Source: Sodiomyces alkalinus F11 (Eukaryota; Ascomycota; Sordariomycetes; Glomerellales; Plectosphaerellaceae). Taken from it: a stretch of DNA of 64,000 nt. The stretch spans positions 1,422,799 through 1,486,798 of the forward strand of contig NW_021167087.1 in NCBI RefSeq assembly GCF_003711515.1, written 5' to 3'. The stretch's first letter is position 1, and each line of letters opens with the position of its first letter. The translations under genes and the position numbers were made by a program. The notes below the pieces were generated by a model. The model saw only the letters and a list, made by a program, of their open reading frames with translations. It was not told the DNA's origin and made no database searches. Positions 45,462 through 57,628 of this stretch are shown in pieces.

Positions 45462-48089
45462 ATGGAGGTCACCCAGGTCGACGACAAGGACGTGAAGGGG
45501 ATCGAGAAAACACATCAGAAGAGGTTCGAAAATGACATTGCTCATCTATACCCGAGGTATGTGGTGGCCATCTACTGGGTTTCAGTCGCCTTCTCCCCCC
45601 TCGATCTGAACCTGAACATGAAGCTTTAGACCACTTCATGTATCCCATCCGTTCCCCTCGGATCATTCAAGGTAGAGAGACCATTCAAGATAGAGAGACC
45701 ATTCAAGATAGAGAGACCATAACTGACATCAGCCTCTCGCTCATCTTTCTGCCAGTCGTTGGTGGTTTGCCTCGTCAGCATTCCCCATGATTGCCGGCAC
45801 CCTCGGGCCAGTTGCCTCTGCCTTTAGTATCTGTGCCCTGGCTCGACCCTGGCGCCAACATATTCCCCCGGGAACTTCTATTACCGATGCCCCTTTCGTT
45901 GATGATCCTATATGGTATGTATATTCGGCCGAACCGTCTCTTCCCTTGAACCGCCGACGAAACATACGGCTCATATGAGATGTCTTCTCCCGCCCCCCCA
46001 CAGGCTCACCGTTATCAACGCCGTCCAACTCGTCGTCGCCGTCATATCCAACCTTTTCCTCCTCATGAACATGGCCCGGCGAATCCGTTTCTCCATCGCC
46101 CAGCCCGTCACCATCGTCGGCTGGTACATCTCGTCCATCCTACTCCTCTCCCTCAACGCCACCGCCTCCGGCCCTCTCGCCATGGTTCCCCCCGAGCACT
46201 ACGTCCTCTCTCAAGCCTACTACTACGGCATTTTCGCCGCCGTCCTTTACTTTGTTGTCGCCTCCCTCATGGTTGTCACCATCTGGGGTGCCCTCGCAAA
46301 GCACTACTCTTCCGACTTCCAGCTCACCTCGAGCCAGCGCACTCTCATGCTCCAGACCATCATGTACCTGAACTACCTCCTCCTGGGTGCCCTCGTCTTC
46401 TCGGTACTTGAGGGGTGGACGTATCTTGACGCCGTCTACTGGGCCAACACCACCCTCTTCACCATCGGCTACGGCGACCTCTTCAGCGTCACCGGAGCCG
46501 GCCGGGCCCTCCTCATTCCGTTTACCTTGTGTGGCATCATCAACCTAGGTCTCCTCATAGCATCCATCCGGAGCCTGATGCTCGACCGCAGCCTCCGGAG
46601 CCTGGACGCGCGCATGACGGAGAAATATCGTCTGAGTCGCATCCGCCACATGATCAAGAGCGGCAAAGATGCCATCCTCCAACCCATTCTCTCTCGCCAT
46701 GGTCCCAACAACACGGAAACAGACCCAACCGTCCCAACCGTCCCAACGCACCACCCTCACCATCATCAACCGAACGGACCACCGAACGACGACGGAACAA
46801 AGGGTAATGACAGCCTCGACCCCTCCCCCTCCCCCCTCCCAAAGACCGAGTACGAACGCCGCAAGCACGAGTTCCTGCTCATGCGCCGCATCCAACGCCG
46901 CGCCTCGCATCGCCGCCGCTGGCTCGCCATGTTCGTCTCCTTCACCGCCTGGCTCCTGCTGTGGCTCCTAGGCGCCAAGATCTTCCAGGAAACCGAGAAG
47001 CACTACCAAGGCTGGTCCTACTTCGACGGCTTCTACTTCGCCTTCGTCACCCTCACCACCGTGGGCTACGGCGACCTCACCCCCGTCAGCCCCGCCGGCA
47101 GGGCCTTCAGCGTCTTCTGGTCTCTGCTCGCCCTGCCGACCACCACCGTCATGATCTCCAACGCCGAGGATACCGTCGTCCTCGCCATCAAGACCGCCAC
47201 CATCGACCTGGGCAACATCACCATCTTGCCCGGCGAGCATAGGGTTCGCTACGAGTTGAAGAGAATCCTCTCCAAGCTTTCCGGGGGCGCCTTGTTTCCC
47301 CGCCCAGCCGAGGAGGATGAAGAGGAATGCGTCGACGGGGAGAATGAGAAGGAGGATGACAACGAGAAAAAGGTTACAGCAGACAGTAGGAGAACAGACC
47401 TCGAGTCTCTTGCCCCCGGGTCTTCGACAGCAGATCCCATGCCGCCCTCTTCGTCTGACGCCCACCATCAAGCCACATCCGCCTTGGCAGCCGGTATATC
47501 TTCCTCCTCCGCCGCCACACCCTCACCCTCCCGTCGTCCCTCCTTTTCCAAACGCGATCCCACCGCACCCCTCCCCTCCTCGCCCGCCGACTACCACTAC
47601 CTCCTCATCGCCGAGATCGCCGCCGTGCTCCGCGACACCCGCCGCAAGACACCAAAACGCTACACCTTTGCCGAGTGGGCCTGGTACCTCAAACTCCTCG
47701 GCGAGGACGAGGCGAAGCCCCACACCCATAGGAAAGCCACCGCGCATCCCCACGACATACGCGGCGGCGGCCTCGCCAGCCTAAGACTTCTAGACTGGTT
47801 TCGTCCAAGTCGTCATGGGGACCAGACGGCGGTGCATCAGCGGGGTGACGGCGGTCAAGGTAGTCAAAATCAGAGCCAGGTCCTGATCCAGAACCGGCAT
47901 GGCGAGGGTACCAGTCCCCCCGACGACCGTGCAGGGAGGTCCGTCAACGAGGCGGACAAGTGGTCGTGGGTAGGGCACCAGAGCCCCCTGCTCGGCAGCG
48001 AGGAGGAGAGCCAGTGGATTTTGGACAAGTTGACGGAGAAGTTGCGCCTTGAGCTTGAGAAGGAGAGGCATCCGAGGGATCAACCGTAA
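45462..48089 (+). CDS. tok1: TOK-type outward-rectifying potassium channel
   Basis: Exons 45462-45556, 45756-45914 and 46004-48089 (introns of 199 and 89 bp; both phase 2) give 779 residues. The first exon (MEVTQVDDKDVKGIEK) joins to SRWWFASSAFPMIAGTLGPV, the typical start of the first membrane segment. Several membrane helices precede the first pore loop with filter TIGYGDL (about residue 240). A charged cytosolic linker (about 270-385, His/Pro/Asn-rich) leads to the second pair of helices with filter TVGYGDL (about 437). This is the eight-helix, two-pore design of fungal TOK channels. The long C-terminal tail is acidic then Ser/Pro-rich, with an ordered block near YHYLLIAEIAAVLRDTRRKT and FAEWAWYLKLLGED. 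Expected in the plasma membrane, releasing K+ on depolarisation. Both filters are intact. Confidence 0.95.
45665..45718. repeat. Three 18-bp tandem repeats in TOK intron 1
   Basis: The unit ATTCAAGATAGAGAGACC occurs three times head to tail (first copy with GG for GA), lying inside the 199-bp first intron and 37 bp before the acceptor. The intron is longer than its neighbours mainly because of this array. Confidence 0.85.
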
Positions 48090-49005
48090 ATGATACGATA
48101 CTACGATAACCCCCCCAGCCAGGTTTGGGGACAGTCTCTGGGACAGCATGAGCTCATGACCATGACCATGATCATATATGATGAGAGATAGACGAAGCGC
48201 ATCAAAGTTGGGAAAATCCAAATCTCATCATCTTCTGACTTGTAAAGCAACCGCCTGTGACAAGCTGGCTACAAACTCGTCGACTGTCTGGTCCCTCTAT
48301 CAGGGGAAGTACGATAAATAGCCCCTGAAAACCATCATAGAATGACCAAAAACCACCATGCGCCGACCATCCAGATACTGTCCCCTATTCCGACCCTGCC
48401 GCTGGAAGGTAATAGACTGCGGCGCAGGACTGACTTCTTCCCACACTTTGTCCCCGCCCCCCCCCCCCCCCCCCCCCCCCCCCCCCTAGAACCTCATCTA
48501 GTTTTCCATGTATTCGTACACAGCAAGCCCAAAGCCCTGTAGCGCGTCCCCCTCGATCTGACGTAAAGCAAGTCGAACCATACCTGCAGCCAAAGCCCTG
48601 TCTCTCTCAAGCAAGGAGACAAGATGGGGGCAGATAGCCCAAAAATAACGTCCTTTTCCCTTTTTCTCTTCTTCCAGGATGCTTTTCTGTTTTTCTCCGT
48701 TGCCATCATAGAAGAGACGAAATCCTCCTCGCAGTCCACGACAAAGCCCCCACAACAACAGCAACCAACCGCACGCAAACCACCACAGCCTGCACGCAAA
48801 GCAACAGCACAACCCTCTCCACCAGCAAAACGATCCCCCTCACTACCGGGGGCACCACCAAAGCGGCCCCCTCCCCACCGAGTCCGAGTCCGAGTCCGCC
48901 CCACAGCTGCCTGCCCAGCACCAACCCCGGAAACACCCCGCCGGCACGGCCCCGAGCCGCGGCGAACGCGACGCCCCCGGCCCCAGCCGCGACGGTCAGT
49001 GCTAG
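48090..49005. other. Convergent intergenic region with poly-C
   Basis: Lies between the ends of the TOK gene and a minus-strand gene. A run of 31 C is at 48456-48486. 48730-49000 is Pro/Ala-coding simple sequence, CA- and CCG-rich; open frames in it are low complexity. No gene is supported. Confidence 0.5.
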
Positions 49006-51850
49006 TCAGCGGGGGAGGTTCGCAAGCAGCAGGCGACGGTTGCGCCGGATCACCTGGTTGAGGCCCTTCTCGAGCTTCTCCGTCTCCTTCCGCGCGAGCT
49101 GCAGCGCCCCCTCGGCGTCCTCCACGCTCATGAGCGCCAGGCCCGCCAGCGGGGGCATCTTGTTGTTGTTGTTGCTGTTGCTGTTGCTGTTGTTCCCCGA
49201 AGACGAAGACGCACCGTTGTTGTTGCCCAGCTGGTCCCGCGCCAGGGGCTCGAACCGCGCCGCCGCCTGGTCAAAACCACCTCCTCCAAACGGCGTCTCG
49301 TCCTCCGGCACGTCGCGGAGCGCGGCCGGTCCGCCGGCGTCTGCCGAGTAGATCCCGGCCCCGGCTGCGGCGTCGTGGCCGTAGATCCAGGGGGCCAAGG
49401 AGTTGAGGCTGGCGGCCGTGACCTCGCGGTGCATCGACGCCACCGCAGGATTGTCGAGCGCCGAGGCAGACGCAGACGCAGACGCAGACGCAGAAGAAGA
49501 AGAAGTAAAAGAGGAACCGCCCGGGCCGGCTTCGCCATCCTTGGCAGTACCGCCTGGTACGGCGGCGTTGGACTTCCAGCTCCCGGGAAACCCTAGGTTG
49601 GCCGTTCCCAGCTTGAGGCGGGGCAGGACGAACTGGTTGATGTAGCTGATGGCCTCCTCGCGCTGGAGCTTATGGAGGGGATCGTCGGAGAACATTCGCG
49701 CTTCGGCCTTGGGGTGCGGTGGGAAAAAGGACGGTGGTCCGTTGGGCACGGCGCGGCCCTTAATCAGGGAGAAACCTGCGTGGCGTGACTGGTGTCGCGG
49801 CGCCACGAACGAGTCGGGCTGGTCGGCCGCCTGGGCTACGCGGTTCTGGTAGAAGAGATATCTCTGCTCTTCCCCCTCGGTTAGGTGGCGTACGCAATCA
49901 CCGTTTGGCGTCAGAAGCACGCGGTGGTTGTCGATGATCTTATGCACCGGCCGACCCGCCACAAGCGTGGCGTGGTCCTGTTCCGAGAGGAAGCTCTTAG
50001 TAGACGGGGGCGGGTTGTCCGGGTCCACGGTTATGGCGTTAGCATTGCTTGCCCACTCGCCCTTATGGCTGTCCGCGTTCACAGGCTTGATGAGCTCCAG
50101 GTACTCGGCCTGCGGAGCCATGCCGACGCGGACGAGATCATGGTACACAACTTCCGGGAGCGTCTTTGGGTTGTCGCCCATGTCCTTTGGCTTGCCCGGT
50201 TCCGAAGGGGACTCGGGAGGATCTTCTTTGGGCGAGACTGCCTGGTTCGAGTCCTTCTCCTTTCCATTTGCTTTAGCTCCGTTCATCTCACCCTTGGCTT
50301 TCGGACTGGCGACCGGTGTAGTATCCGAGTCAGCTTTCTTCGGATCGGCGGCCTGTTCTTCCACCTCTGGCTCTTCGCGCGCCGGCGACGAAGCGGCAGG
50401 TTTCTCTGCTTCCTCCTGTCCAGCCTGGGCCACGGCCGCGTCTGCCGATTTCTGGTCAACAGCCTTCGCAACAGGCGCAGACGGCTTTTCCTTCTTTTGC
50501 TTCTTTTTACGTCCAATGATGGGTGCGATCTCCTCCGGTTCAGCAACTTTCGGAGCTTCTTCGATGGTCGCCGTCTTCTCCTTCTGGGCCTCCTTGCGCG
50601 CCTTTCTCTGCTGACTCTTGGTCGTCTTTCGCACGGGCGCCGATCCCACCTTCGACGGCGGCGGCGAACTGGTACGGGAGACCGAAAAGGAGGCCGAGAT
50701 GATCGACGCGCTGTCGCTGACGTCTTGGCTTCCCGGGGTCTCGGGACGATGCGAGCCAGACACTGCGCGCACGGCCGCGTTGAGGAGCAGCGTGCCACCA
50801 GATGGCGGCTGCGGAGGATGTTCCGTCTTCGGCGTGTTGACAACTCGCAGCGTCTTGGGCGCCGACTTCACGCCGGGCGATGGTGCACTCATGGTCGTCG
50901 GGGTGGGCAAGGCGGGAAAAGCGGACGCGTTGGACTTGTCGGACACGGCCGATAAGTCTGCCGTGGACTTGGGCTGAGGAGCGGGTGTTGTGGCAGTCGA
51001 TGTACTAGGCGGAATGCTGACAGTCACCGGTAAGGGTTTCTTGCTGGAACCCTTAGTTTTCGTGCTCTTTGTCTTGGCCGTATCTGTCTCTGCAGAATCG
51101 CCCGCGGATGATGCCGGTTCAACGTGGGACCTCATGCTCAAGACAGGCGTTCCTTTAGGCGTTGCCATGGTCGGGATCGCAGGCGTTGATGCGCGCTGTG
51201 TGTTCGTGCTTTTGACTGCGTCCAGGGCAGGGAAATCCTCGTCCTGCAGGATGTTCTTCGCAGCGGCGGGCGACGCATAATGTGACGCAATATCCCTTGA
51301 TAAGCCGCTTTCCACAGCCAGAGCCTTGATGTTCTTCTTGGCCTCCGAACCGGGGACGGCCTTGAGAGGCGTCTTCTCTGGCGTGGAGGATTCGACAGCT
51401 GTTTGGCCCTTGGGACCATGAGGAGTCTGGGTTCGAAGGGGGTTCGGAGGAACCGACGTCGATGGCACCGATACTTGGCGAGAAGCCGGCGAAGGATGAC
51501 CGTGGGGAAATCCTAAACCAGGAGGAGGGGTCGGGATAGCCGGAGTACTGGTTGAAAGAGTGAGGCCATAGACGCCTGGCGCAACCCAAGTTGGGATGGG
51601 CGTCTCGTCGGCCACTAGAGCATCAACTGAGCTTGTGGCCTCATCTAACGAGGGAAGAAGTTCGTCATCTAAGAAAACCCAGTTAGCAGCCAAAACCTCC
51701 TCTAATACTTGCGAGAAAAGAAAACAGCTTAACACAGCCTGTGCATGCAACAACCCCCACCTAAACCCCAGGAGCAAGAGCACAAGGAAGCAAGTCTTAT
51801 ATACATGGTTCTGACAGTTTACAGGGCGAGTCACAACGGCTTTCCATCAT
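49006..51850 (-). CDS. Large Ser/Pro/Lys-rich protein, possible NOT4 C-terminal half
   Basis: The main exon is 51668-49006 (887 codons with the stop). Its acceptor at 51669 is supported by a CTAAC branch site 14 bases upstream, so an earlier exon must exist and there is no in-frame ATG nearby. Two models: (a) a small first exon 51850-51805 (starting MMESRCDSPCK), phase-1 donor GTATAT, giving 902 residues; (b) splicing from the NOT4 gene upstream. The text is mostly disordered, with DDELLPSLDEATSSVDAL, PPPGLGFPHGHP and a basic GRKKKQKKEKP. One ordered block at about 49640-50120 includes VYHDLVRVGMAPQAEYLEL, RVLLTPNGDCVRHLTEGEE and GRAVPNGPPSFFPP. An Asn/Ser run and the helix ENLNQVIRRNRRLLL-like end close it. 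Pezizomycotina NOT4 proteins are, as I recall, roughly this combined length, so model (b) is credible. Confidence 0.6.
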
Positions 51851-52578
51851 CGTCTTCCGTGCTGAGGTGCTTTCAGAGGACTTCCACGATGCAAAAGCGT
51901 AGGTCAAAGAGCACAGGGCCCCCTTTTCTTGAGAGTGCTGGTGCAAGATGCTATATTTTGACCAACTGTCTCTTCCCGTCCTCAGTGTTGAGACGGTTCT
52001 GCCGAGTTAACGTACATCTGGGGACTGGACTGGGAAGACGATGATGGCTTGCCTGACGTGACCCGGTGTAACCAGGGGGAAGAGAAAAAAAAAAAAAGGG
52101 GGAAGGATGATGATGGGTATGAGGTAGAAGAGTCGATATGACGAGACGAAAATCGCTGCGTACTCCGAGGCCACAAAAGCGAACAAAACGCCGATGCAAG
52201 CCTTGCTGTTTCCCAGAGTGCTCCATATAGTGTCCGCAATGCTCGTTGACTCCGTGTGCGCATGTTGTGAAGAAAAGGAGTGAAAAGAATGCCACTGGAC
52301 CTCTTTAAAGGAGACCTGACTTCCTTTTGCCCTGTGAAAAAAGCCAGACGATGCCCTCCCCATATCATATGTAGTACATGGCCGTGACGTGAAAAACAAA
52401 CAAACAAAACAAAACCAAACATAAGAAGAGATCTGGGACAGCCAGATAAGGGGCTCTCGATCATCTTCAGCGCACCACCACGAAAACAAAGGAAAAGAAA
52501 AGAAGAACCATCCGACCTTTGTGCTCCTGCTCCTCATTATGCTGCTGCTCCGGCCGGCTCCCCCATAGGCTTGGTTGG
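51851..52578. other. Region between NOT4 stop and the downstream exon
   Basis: Either an unusually long intron or the NOT4 3' UTR plus the next promoter. A 13-bp A tract (T on the minus strand) lies at about 52085-52097. Open frames here have no domains. Confidence 0.5.
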
Positions 52579-55227
52579 CTACCATCCGGACCCCGGGAAC
52601 CGAGTGTTGTACATCATATTAGGATTGTACCCACCTTGGCTCTGACCTCCGAACAGGCCCTGCCCTACTCCGGCGTTGCCCTGCTGCTGTTGCTGCTGCT
52701 GCTGCTGTTGCTGCTGCATCCTGGCTTGCAGGATGCTCGGGTCCGCAAGATCGACTAAGCCACCTCCCCCAGAGGAGGAAGTGTTAGCATGTCTGTGCTT
52801 CTTCCCCTTCTTCTTCTGTTTCGTACCAAAGTCTTGGTATGCTCCGGCCGGGTTGCCGTAGAGCGACGCCAGGAGGCCCGAAGCAGGAGCTGGGGTGGAG
52901 GAGGTAGAGGGTGGGTACTGATTAGAAAAAGAAGACAAAAACTCACGCTTTCCGACTTCATGTGCCTGGCTGTTGCCTCCACCGCCGCCGCGGCCGCGGA
53001 TCAGACTCTGAAGGAGCTCGGCAGAATCTTTAGGGGCTCCGGCAGCCCCGAAACCTGCGCCGCCACCATAGGTATGGCCCTGCCCGAACATGTTGGGGGG
53101 AGTCCCCGTCGACTTGAGTCCCGGGGGAGGTCCGGGTATAGAGTTTGAGTAGTACTGGCTACCCGGCTGCGAATGGAACGTGGACGGCATCATGGCCGAC
53201 TGCTGGGCCATGATCCTCGGGTTCGCAGATACTTTCACGGCCGATGATGCCGAAGTGTCATTAGCAAAACTGTATCTCGATCCTTGACGATTGTGCCCCG
53301 CCTGCTGCGGGCCGACAGACGAGTGAGGAGTCGCAATTCCGGGAGGAAGATGATCGCCGAAACCGCTGTGCGAACGCATAAAAAGTTGCTGTTGCGGAGT
53401 CATTGTTCGGTTTCCGCCAGAGTTTGATGCCGCCGCGCCCTGTGCAAAACTTGGGTTGATGGCAGCAGGTCCGAGCAACCTATCACCTGCCCCACGTTGG
53501 ATGGGTGGCTGGGTGCTTGGCCGTCGGTCGAAGGCAGAGTCATGTACGGCGTCCCGATCTTCAGGTTCACCTCCAAGCGCGAGGCTGCCTCCAGTTTCAG
53601 GTTCGCCCTCGGATGCCTCGCGAGCTTCACCTTGCTCCTCTTGATCGACTGCCAGACGCGCCTCTTCCTCCTCCCTCATGGCTCTTCGCCTCTCCCCGCC
53701 GCGGGGATCGAACATGGGAGGTATACTATCGACTTGTGTCTGATCAGTTGCCGTGCAGGTAAAAGGGCAAGCTTCCATCGCCTTGAGGATGGCCTTTAGG
53801 ATATTATCGGGCAAACTCCTTTGCTTGGTAGTGGGGGAAGCTTTAGTTGCCGCGCTCGTCGTCCTTATGCTTGAGGGGGTCGAGCTTCCCTTCGGGGCCG
53901 CGTCGGTGCCTTCGGATCCGTTCTCGGCCGTAGCTGGCACCGATGTCGAGATGGCGGGGCTTGAGGCAACACCGCTCGTTGCGTGACTGCCTCTGCGACT
54001 TCGCTGGGGGTTCCGAGCCCAGTTTGCAGACGACGGGAGCGCCGATCCGTCACCGCCGTTTTCTGACCCTTCTTTGCTTGAGGTGCGCGCCATAGGCTGC
54101 GCCGCCCCGACTGGCACTGACGGGGCTGGTGGTGCGGGAGAATTTTGTTGGCGAGAAGCAGACCGCGCAGTGCCACCGTTGGGAGGCAGTGGTCGTTGCG
54201 TGTTGATACTGTTCATGGATGAAAGGTCTTGACGGGTATAGCTGTCCTCCTCGTCCCCAAGCTCGTGAAGAAACATGCACTGGCGATTCGTGCAGTGTTC
54301 ATGACGCAACCAGGCCGAACAATACTTAGTTGTCCCAAGTTGAGCACGGAGAATCCGGTCACCGTTCTGGGAGCCATTCACAGCCTGGATACATCGTTGA
54401 GCATCCTCCTTCCTCTCGAACGTGACATATATGCCCAGCGACTGGTTTTGTCCGTCAGTGCCCTTGCGGTTGCTGATGGATATCTTTTGGATGTTGCCGT
54501 ATTGACCGAAGAATTCGGGTTTGCGGAGAGTCTTCAGCAGTTCGTCTTCGCGAACTGTGGGTGTCAAACCGGTAACGTAGACGAGGTTCTTCTGCACTAC
54601 GCGGACGCCAACGAGGTTCTTGCGATTTTCCTTTTCGGCCTCGCGTTTTTGTACTTCTTTTTGCCTTTGGTCTTGGGCGCGCTTCTTCTGGTTTTTGCGA
54701 ATATTTGCGCTGAACTCGGCAACCCTGTGGTGGGACAAGTCCGTTAGCTTGGCAAACGAGCTTCTCCAAGGAAGAAGAGGTATGGCTCACTCCTCAGGCG
54801 TCACCACCTTCCACTGTATAGTCTTCTCGTCGTATGGTCGTCGGCACGCAGGACAAAGTCCATTCATGTTGTTCTTGATGTTGTTGAAGCAGAACTGACA
54901 GACCTGGAGAGAGTAAAGCCGAGTTAGGTGTTGTCCGGAGGCAGGAATGAGAACGGGAATGGAATCGGAAATGAAATCAAGAATGGAATCGTACCTGATA
55001 CCCACAAGGGCAAGGCTTAAAGCTCCGATCCGAAAGATCAAACTCCTCGATACACAGCGGGCTGCCGGAGAGATGTGTCAGCATTTTGACTGTTGGGTAC
55101 CGAATTCGAACCTGATCCGATATCCAAGGTCGAGGGAGTCGCGCCAAACGCGCCGGTCGCGTAGTGTTTTAGAGGGAACCTACCAAGTATCGACCTCATC
55201 CTCGATAAAAGAGTCTTGGGGGGCCAT
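52579..55227 (-). CDS. not4: CCR4-NOT subunit NOT4, RING E3 ubiquitin ligase
   Basis: Minus-strand exons 55227-55184, 55061-54995, 54903-54791 and 54724-52579 (introns of 122, 91 and 66 bp) give 789 residues if the stop at 52579 is used. The RING finger is assembled over three exons: CPLCIEEFDL (15), PCPCGYQ, VCQFCFNNIK and CPACRRPYDE, the C4C4-type RING specific to NOT4. A basic coiled-coil linker (RKNQKKRAQDQRQKEVQKRE) precedes the RRM (about 121-205, NLVYVTGL and LGIYVTF) and a C3H1 zinc finger (CSAWLRHEHCTNRQCMFLH). The rest is disordered, with a Gln run near 755 and an end reading YNPNMMYNTRFPGSGW. It ubiquitinates ribosome-associated proteins and works in mRNA decay and translation control. 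The final codons overlap a possible donor GTAGCC. Confidence 0.95.
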
Positions 55228-55944
55228 GATGTGTGTTCCTCGAAGCGATGTAACAAGAAAAGAAAAAAAGAGCGTGGTAATCTCAGTGTTCGGGGTATCT
55301 GTAGGTATGTGCGGGTTTGGAGAGATGTTGAAAAGATGGAAAGTGCCAAAGCCTTTCTTTCTATGGGTTGGCGGGTAGAGGCCAGCCGATTCCGGGCTTA
55401 GCGTGGGGTCACGTGATATAATTTTCTATTCTGGCAGGCAGACTGGTTCGGAGGATAAAGAAACGCCCCTCTTTGGTGATATCGCACCCTTGGGGATTCG
55501 AGGACAGGACGAAGATAACCAAGGGAACGGATCGTAGCTTTCTTTCCTTTTTCCTTTTTGGCTTCCCTTTTTCTTCTCTTTTTCTGGGAATCCCACCAGG
55601 GGTTCGGGGGTTCGCTGATATTGTATGGAAATGCTCGACGAAGAAGGTGAAAGTGCTGAGGGTTGGAAAAAGCCAGAGTGTTGCAGAACAAGTTTTATGG
55701 TGGAAAGGAAAGTGAAGAAAATTGGACGGAGTGTGAACAGAAAAGTGGCAAGCGCAAAACGACCGTATCGATGGGCAAAAATGTGTTGCGAGGTTAATCA
55801 CACACCTGGGGCAGGTGGGGTGGGTCTAGCCGCTACCGGTGTTTCCAAAATGCCGAATCGTCAACCTCAACTCGCATCTCCGGTACGTACGATTGAAGCA
55901 CGGTTTCTTCCAGACATTCTCACCGGCCACCCGCACACACCACG
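55228..55944. promoter_or_regulatory. Divergent promoter of NOT4 and complex I gene
   Basis: Shared upstream region of two head-to-head housekeeping genes. A C/T tract lies at about 55539-55585. No other gene is supported; a plus-strand frame at 55625-56194 is out of frame with the complex I gene and has no domain. Confidence 0.6.
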
Positions 55945-56878
55945 ATGGCGACCAGACTCTCCCGTAGCAGGGCTCTCGCTGGCCTGCGACAAGGTCGCGC
56001 CAGCGAAGTGCGGTGTTTCTCGACCTCAATTCCTCAATTGGCTGGGAACCCCGTCGGCCAGCCGAAAGATGCCCCAAACCCACGCATGGCTCCCCGTGAG
56101 CACGTCGGCAGCACCCTCAAGGCCCCCATCGTCAACCCGGCCGACAAATATGCCACAAAGGCCGATAACCTACACAAGTACGGTGCTTGGCTGATGGGCT
56201 GCATGCCCAAGTATATCCAGCAGTTCTCTGTCTGGAAGGACGAGCTCACCATCTACATCTCTCCCTCCGGCGTCATTCCCGTCTTCTCTTTCCTCAAGTG
56301 TAATGCTTCCCTCACCGGGTCCCCTCCATGCCACGCTCGCGGCACTGTAGTCTGACGTTCGAATCTTAGACAATACCTCGGCCGAATTCACTCAGGTCAG
56401 CACCGTCACAGCCGTCGACTATCCCACCCGCGATAAGCGCTTCGAGATCGTCTACAATCTCCTCAGCGTCCGCCACAACGCCCGCATCCGCGTCAAGACG
56501 TACGCCGACGAGGCGTCTCCCGTGCCCAGCATCACCAGCCTTTTCGCTGGTGCGAACTGGTTCGAGCGCGAGGTGTACGACCTGTTCGGCGTCTTCTTCG
56601 CCGGCCATCCTGATCTCCGTCGTATCATGACCGACTACGGCTTCGAGGGCCACCCTCTGCGCAAGGACTTCCCTCTCACGGGCTACACCGAGATTAGGTA
56701 CGACGAAGAGAAGAAGCGCATCGTCACCGAGCCCCTGGAGCTCACCCAGGCCTTCCGCAACTTTGAGGGTGGCTCGACCGCCTGGGAGCCGGTTGGTCCC
56801 GGCGAGGACCGCAAGCCTGATACTTTCAAGCTGCCGACGCCGAAGCCGGAAGAAAAGCCGGAGGAGCCGAAGAAATGA
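55945..56878 (+). CDS. nuo-31: Complex I 30-kDa subunit (NDUFS3/NuoC type)
   Basis: Exons 55945-56299 and 56370-56878 (70-bp intron, phase 1) give 287 residues. The N-terminus is a mitochondrial presequence rich in Arg/Ser/Ala ([17 protein letters not shown], then a cleavage-like RCFSTS). The mature part matches the 30-kDa subunit: [42 protein letters not shown], and the signature [20 protein letters not shown] followed by [21 protein letters not shown] Pro/Lys/Glu-rich tail ends the protein. It belongs to the matrix arm of NADH:ubiquinone oxidoreductase and helps form the quinone site region. The gene is intact; the start ATG is directly ahead of the presequence. Confidence 0.97.
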
Positions 56879-57628
56879 ATGGGAGGCGATTGTGTACATA
56901 CTTAACACGTCCGATGCGGCTTTAGAACCTTCAATTTGTACCAACGTCTCTTTGTTGTTCGTTTATTATCCGTCTTCTCGTGTTTCTTATACATGTGTGG
57001 TGCACTGTATCAACTTTGTCCTGTGATTAAGGGGACATCTCGGAAGATGGTCGACTGTCTGGCTCGGGCCAAACTAGGTATGTTCTTCCGTTTTCTTTGT
57101 CTTAAACTGTTGCTTAGGCCTTGAGGTTCCCGTCATCTGTACCTATGAGGGCGGCATTGTCTGCCCAGCGCATTACTTCATATCGAACGGTTGGCCCTCG
57201 TACTATGGTATAGTTGAGACGAATCCCATGGCCAAAGCACTATCAATGTCTAACGTCGGTCGGGACCATGGCGAGCTGGCTCCAGACGCAGGACTTTGTC
57301 TAGGATGATCTTTACATCTAATGTTCAATTTGCGCCCGTACCGTGGCTGATAAAACTTTACAATAATGTCCACCGAGAGAACTCCAAGGGAATAGTCGTT
57401 TAACGACGCGGGACCCGGATGGCATTGGCATGGAGAAGTGAGTATGGCGACCATAAGGGGTGACATCAGCTCAGACAGTAAGCCGTGGAGTGATAGGCAA
57501 ATAGCAAGATATCCAAGTGCTACACCAGGGTATTGTACCAGCTGAGTAGCCAGGTATCCGTACAGCCAAACGATGGAAGAGACGATTCAATGCGGATACA
57601 TCAAGTCCATTGCTATTTAGCGAAACCA
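56879..57628. other. Convergent intergenic region
   Basis: The 3' flank of the complex I gene and the region after the broken exonuclease-like gene. No domains, repeats or RNA genes seen. Confidence 0.5.

Noticed and set aside
48494..48904. Minus-strand frames of 104-136 residues
   Set aside because: Low-complexity Gly/Arg/Cys text from a CA/CCG-rich strand, no start context or domain.
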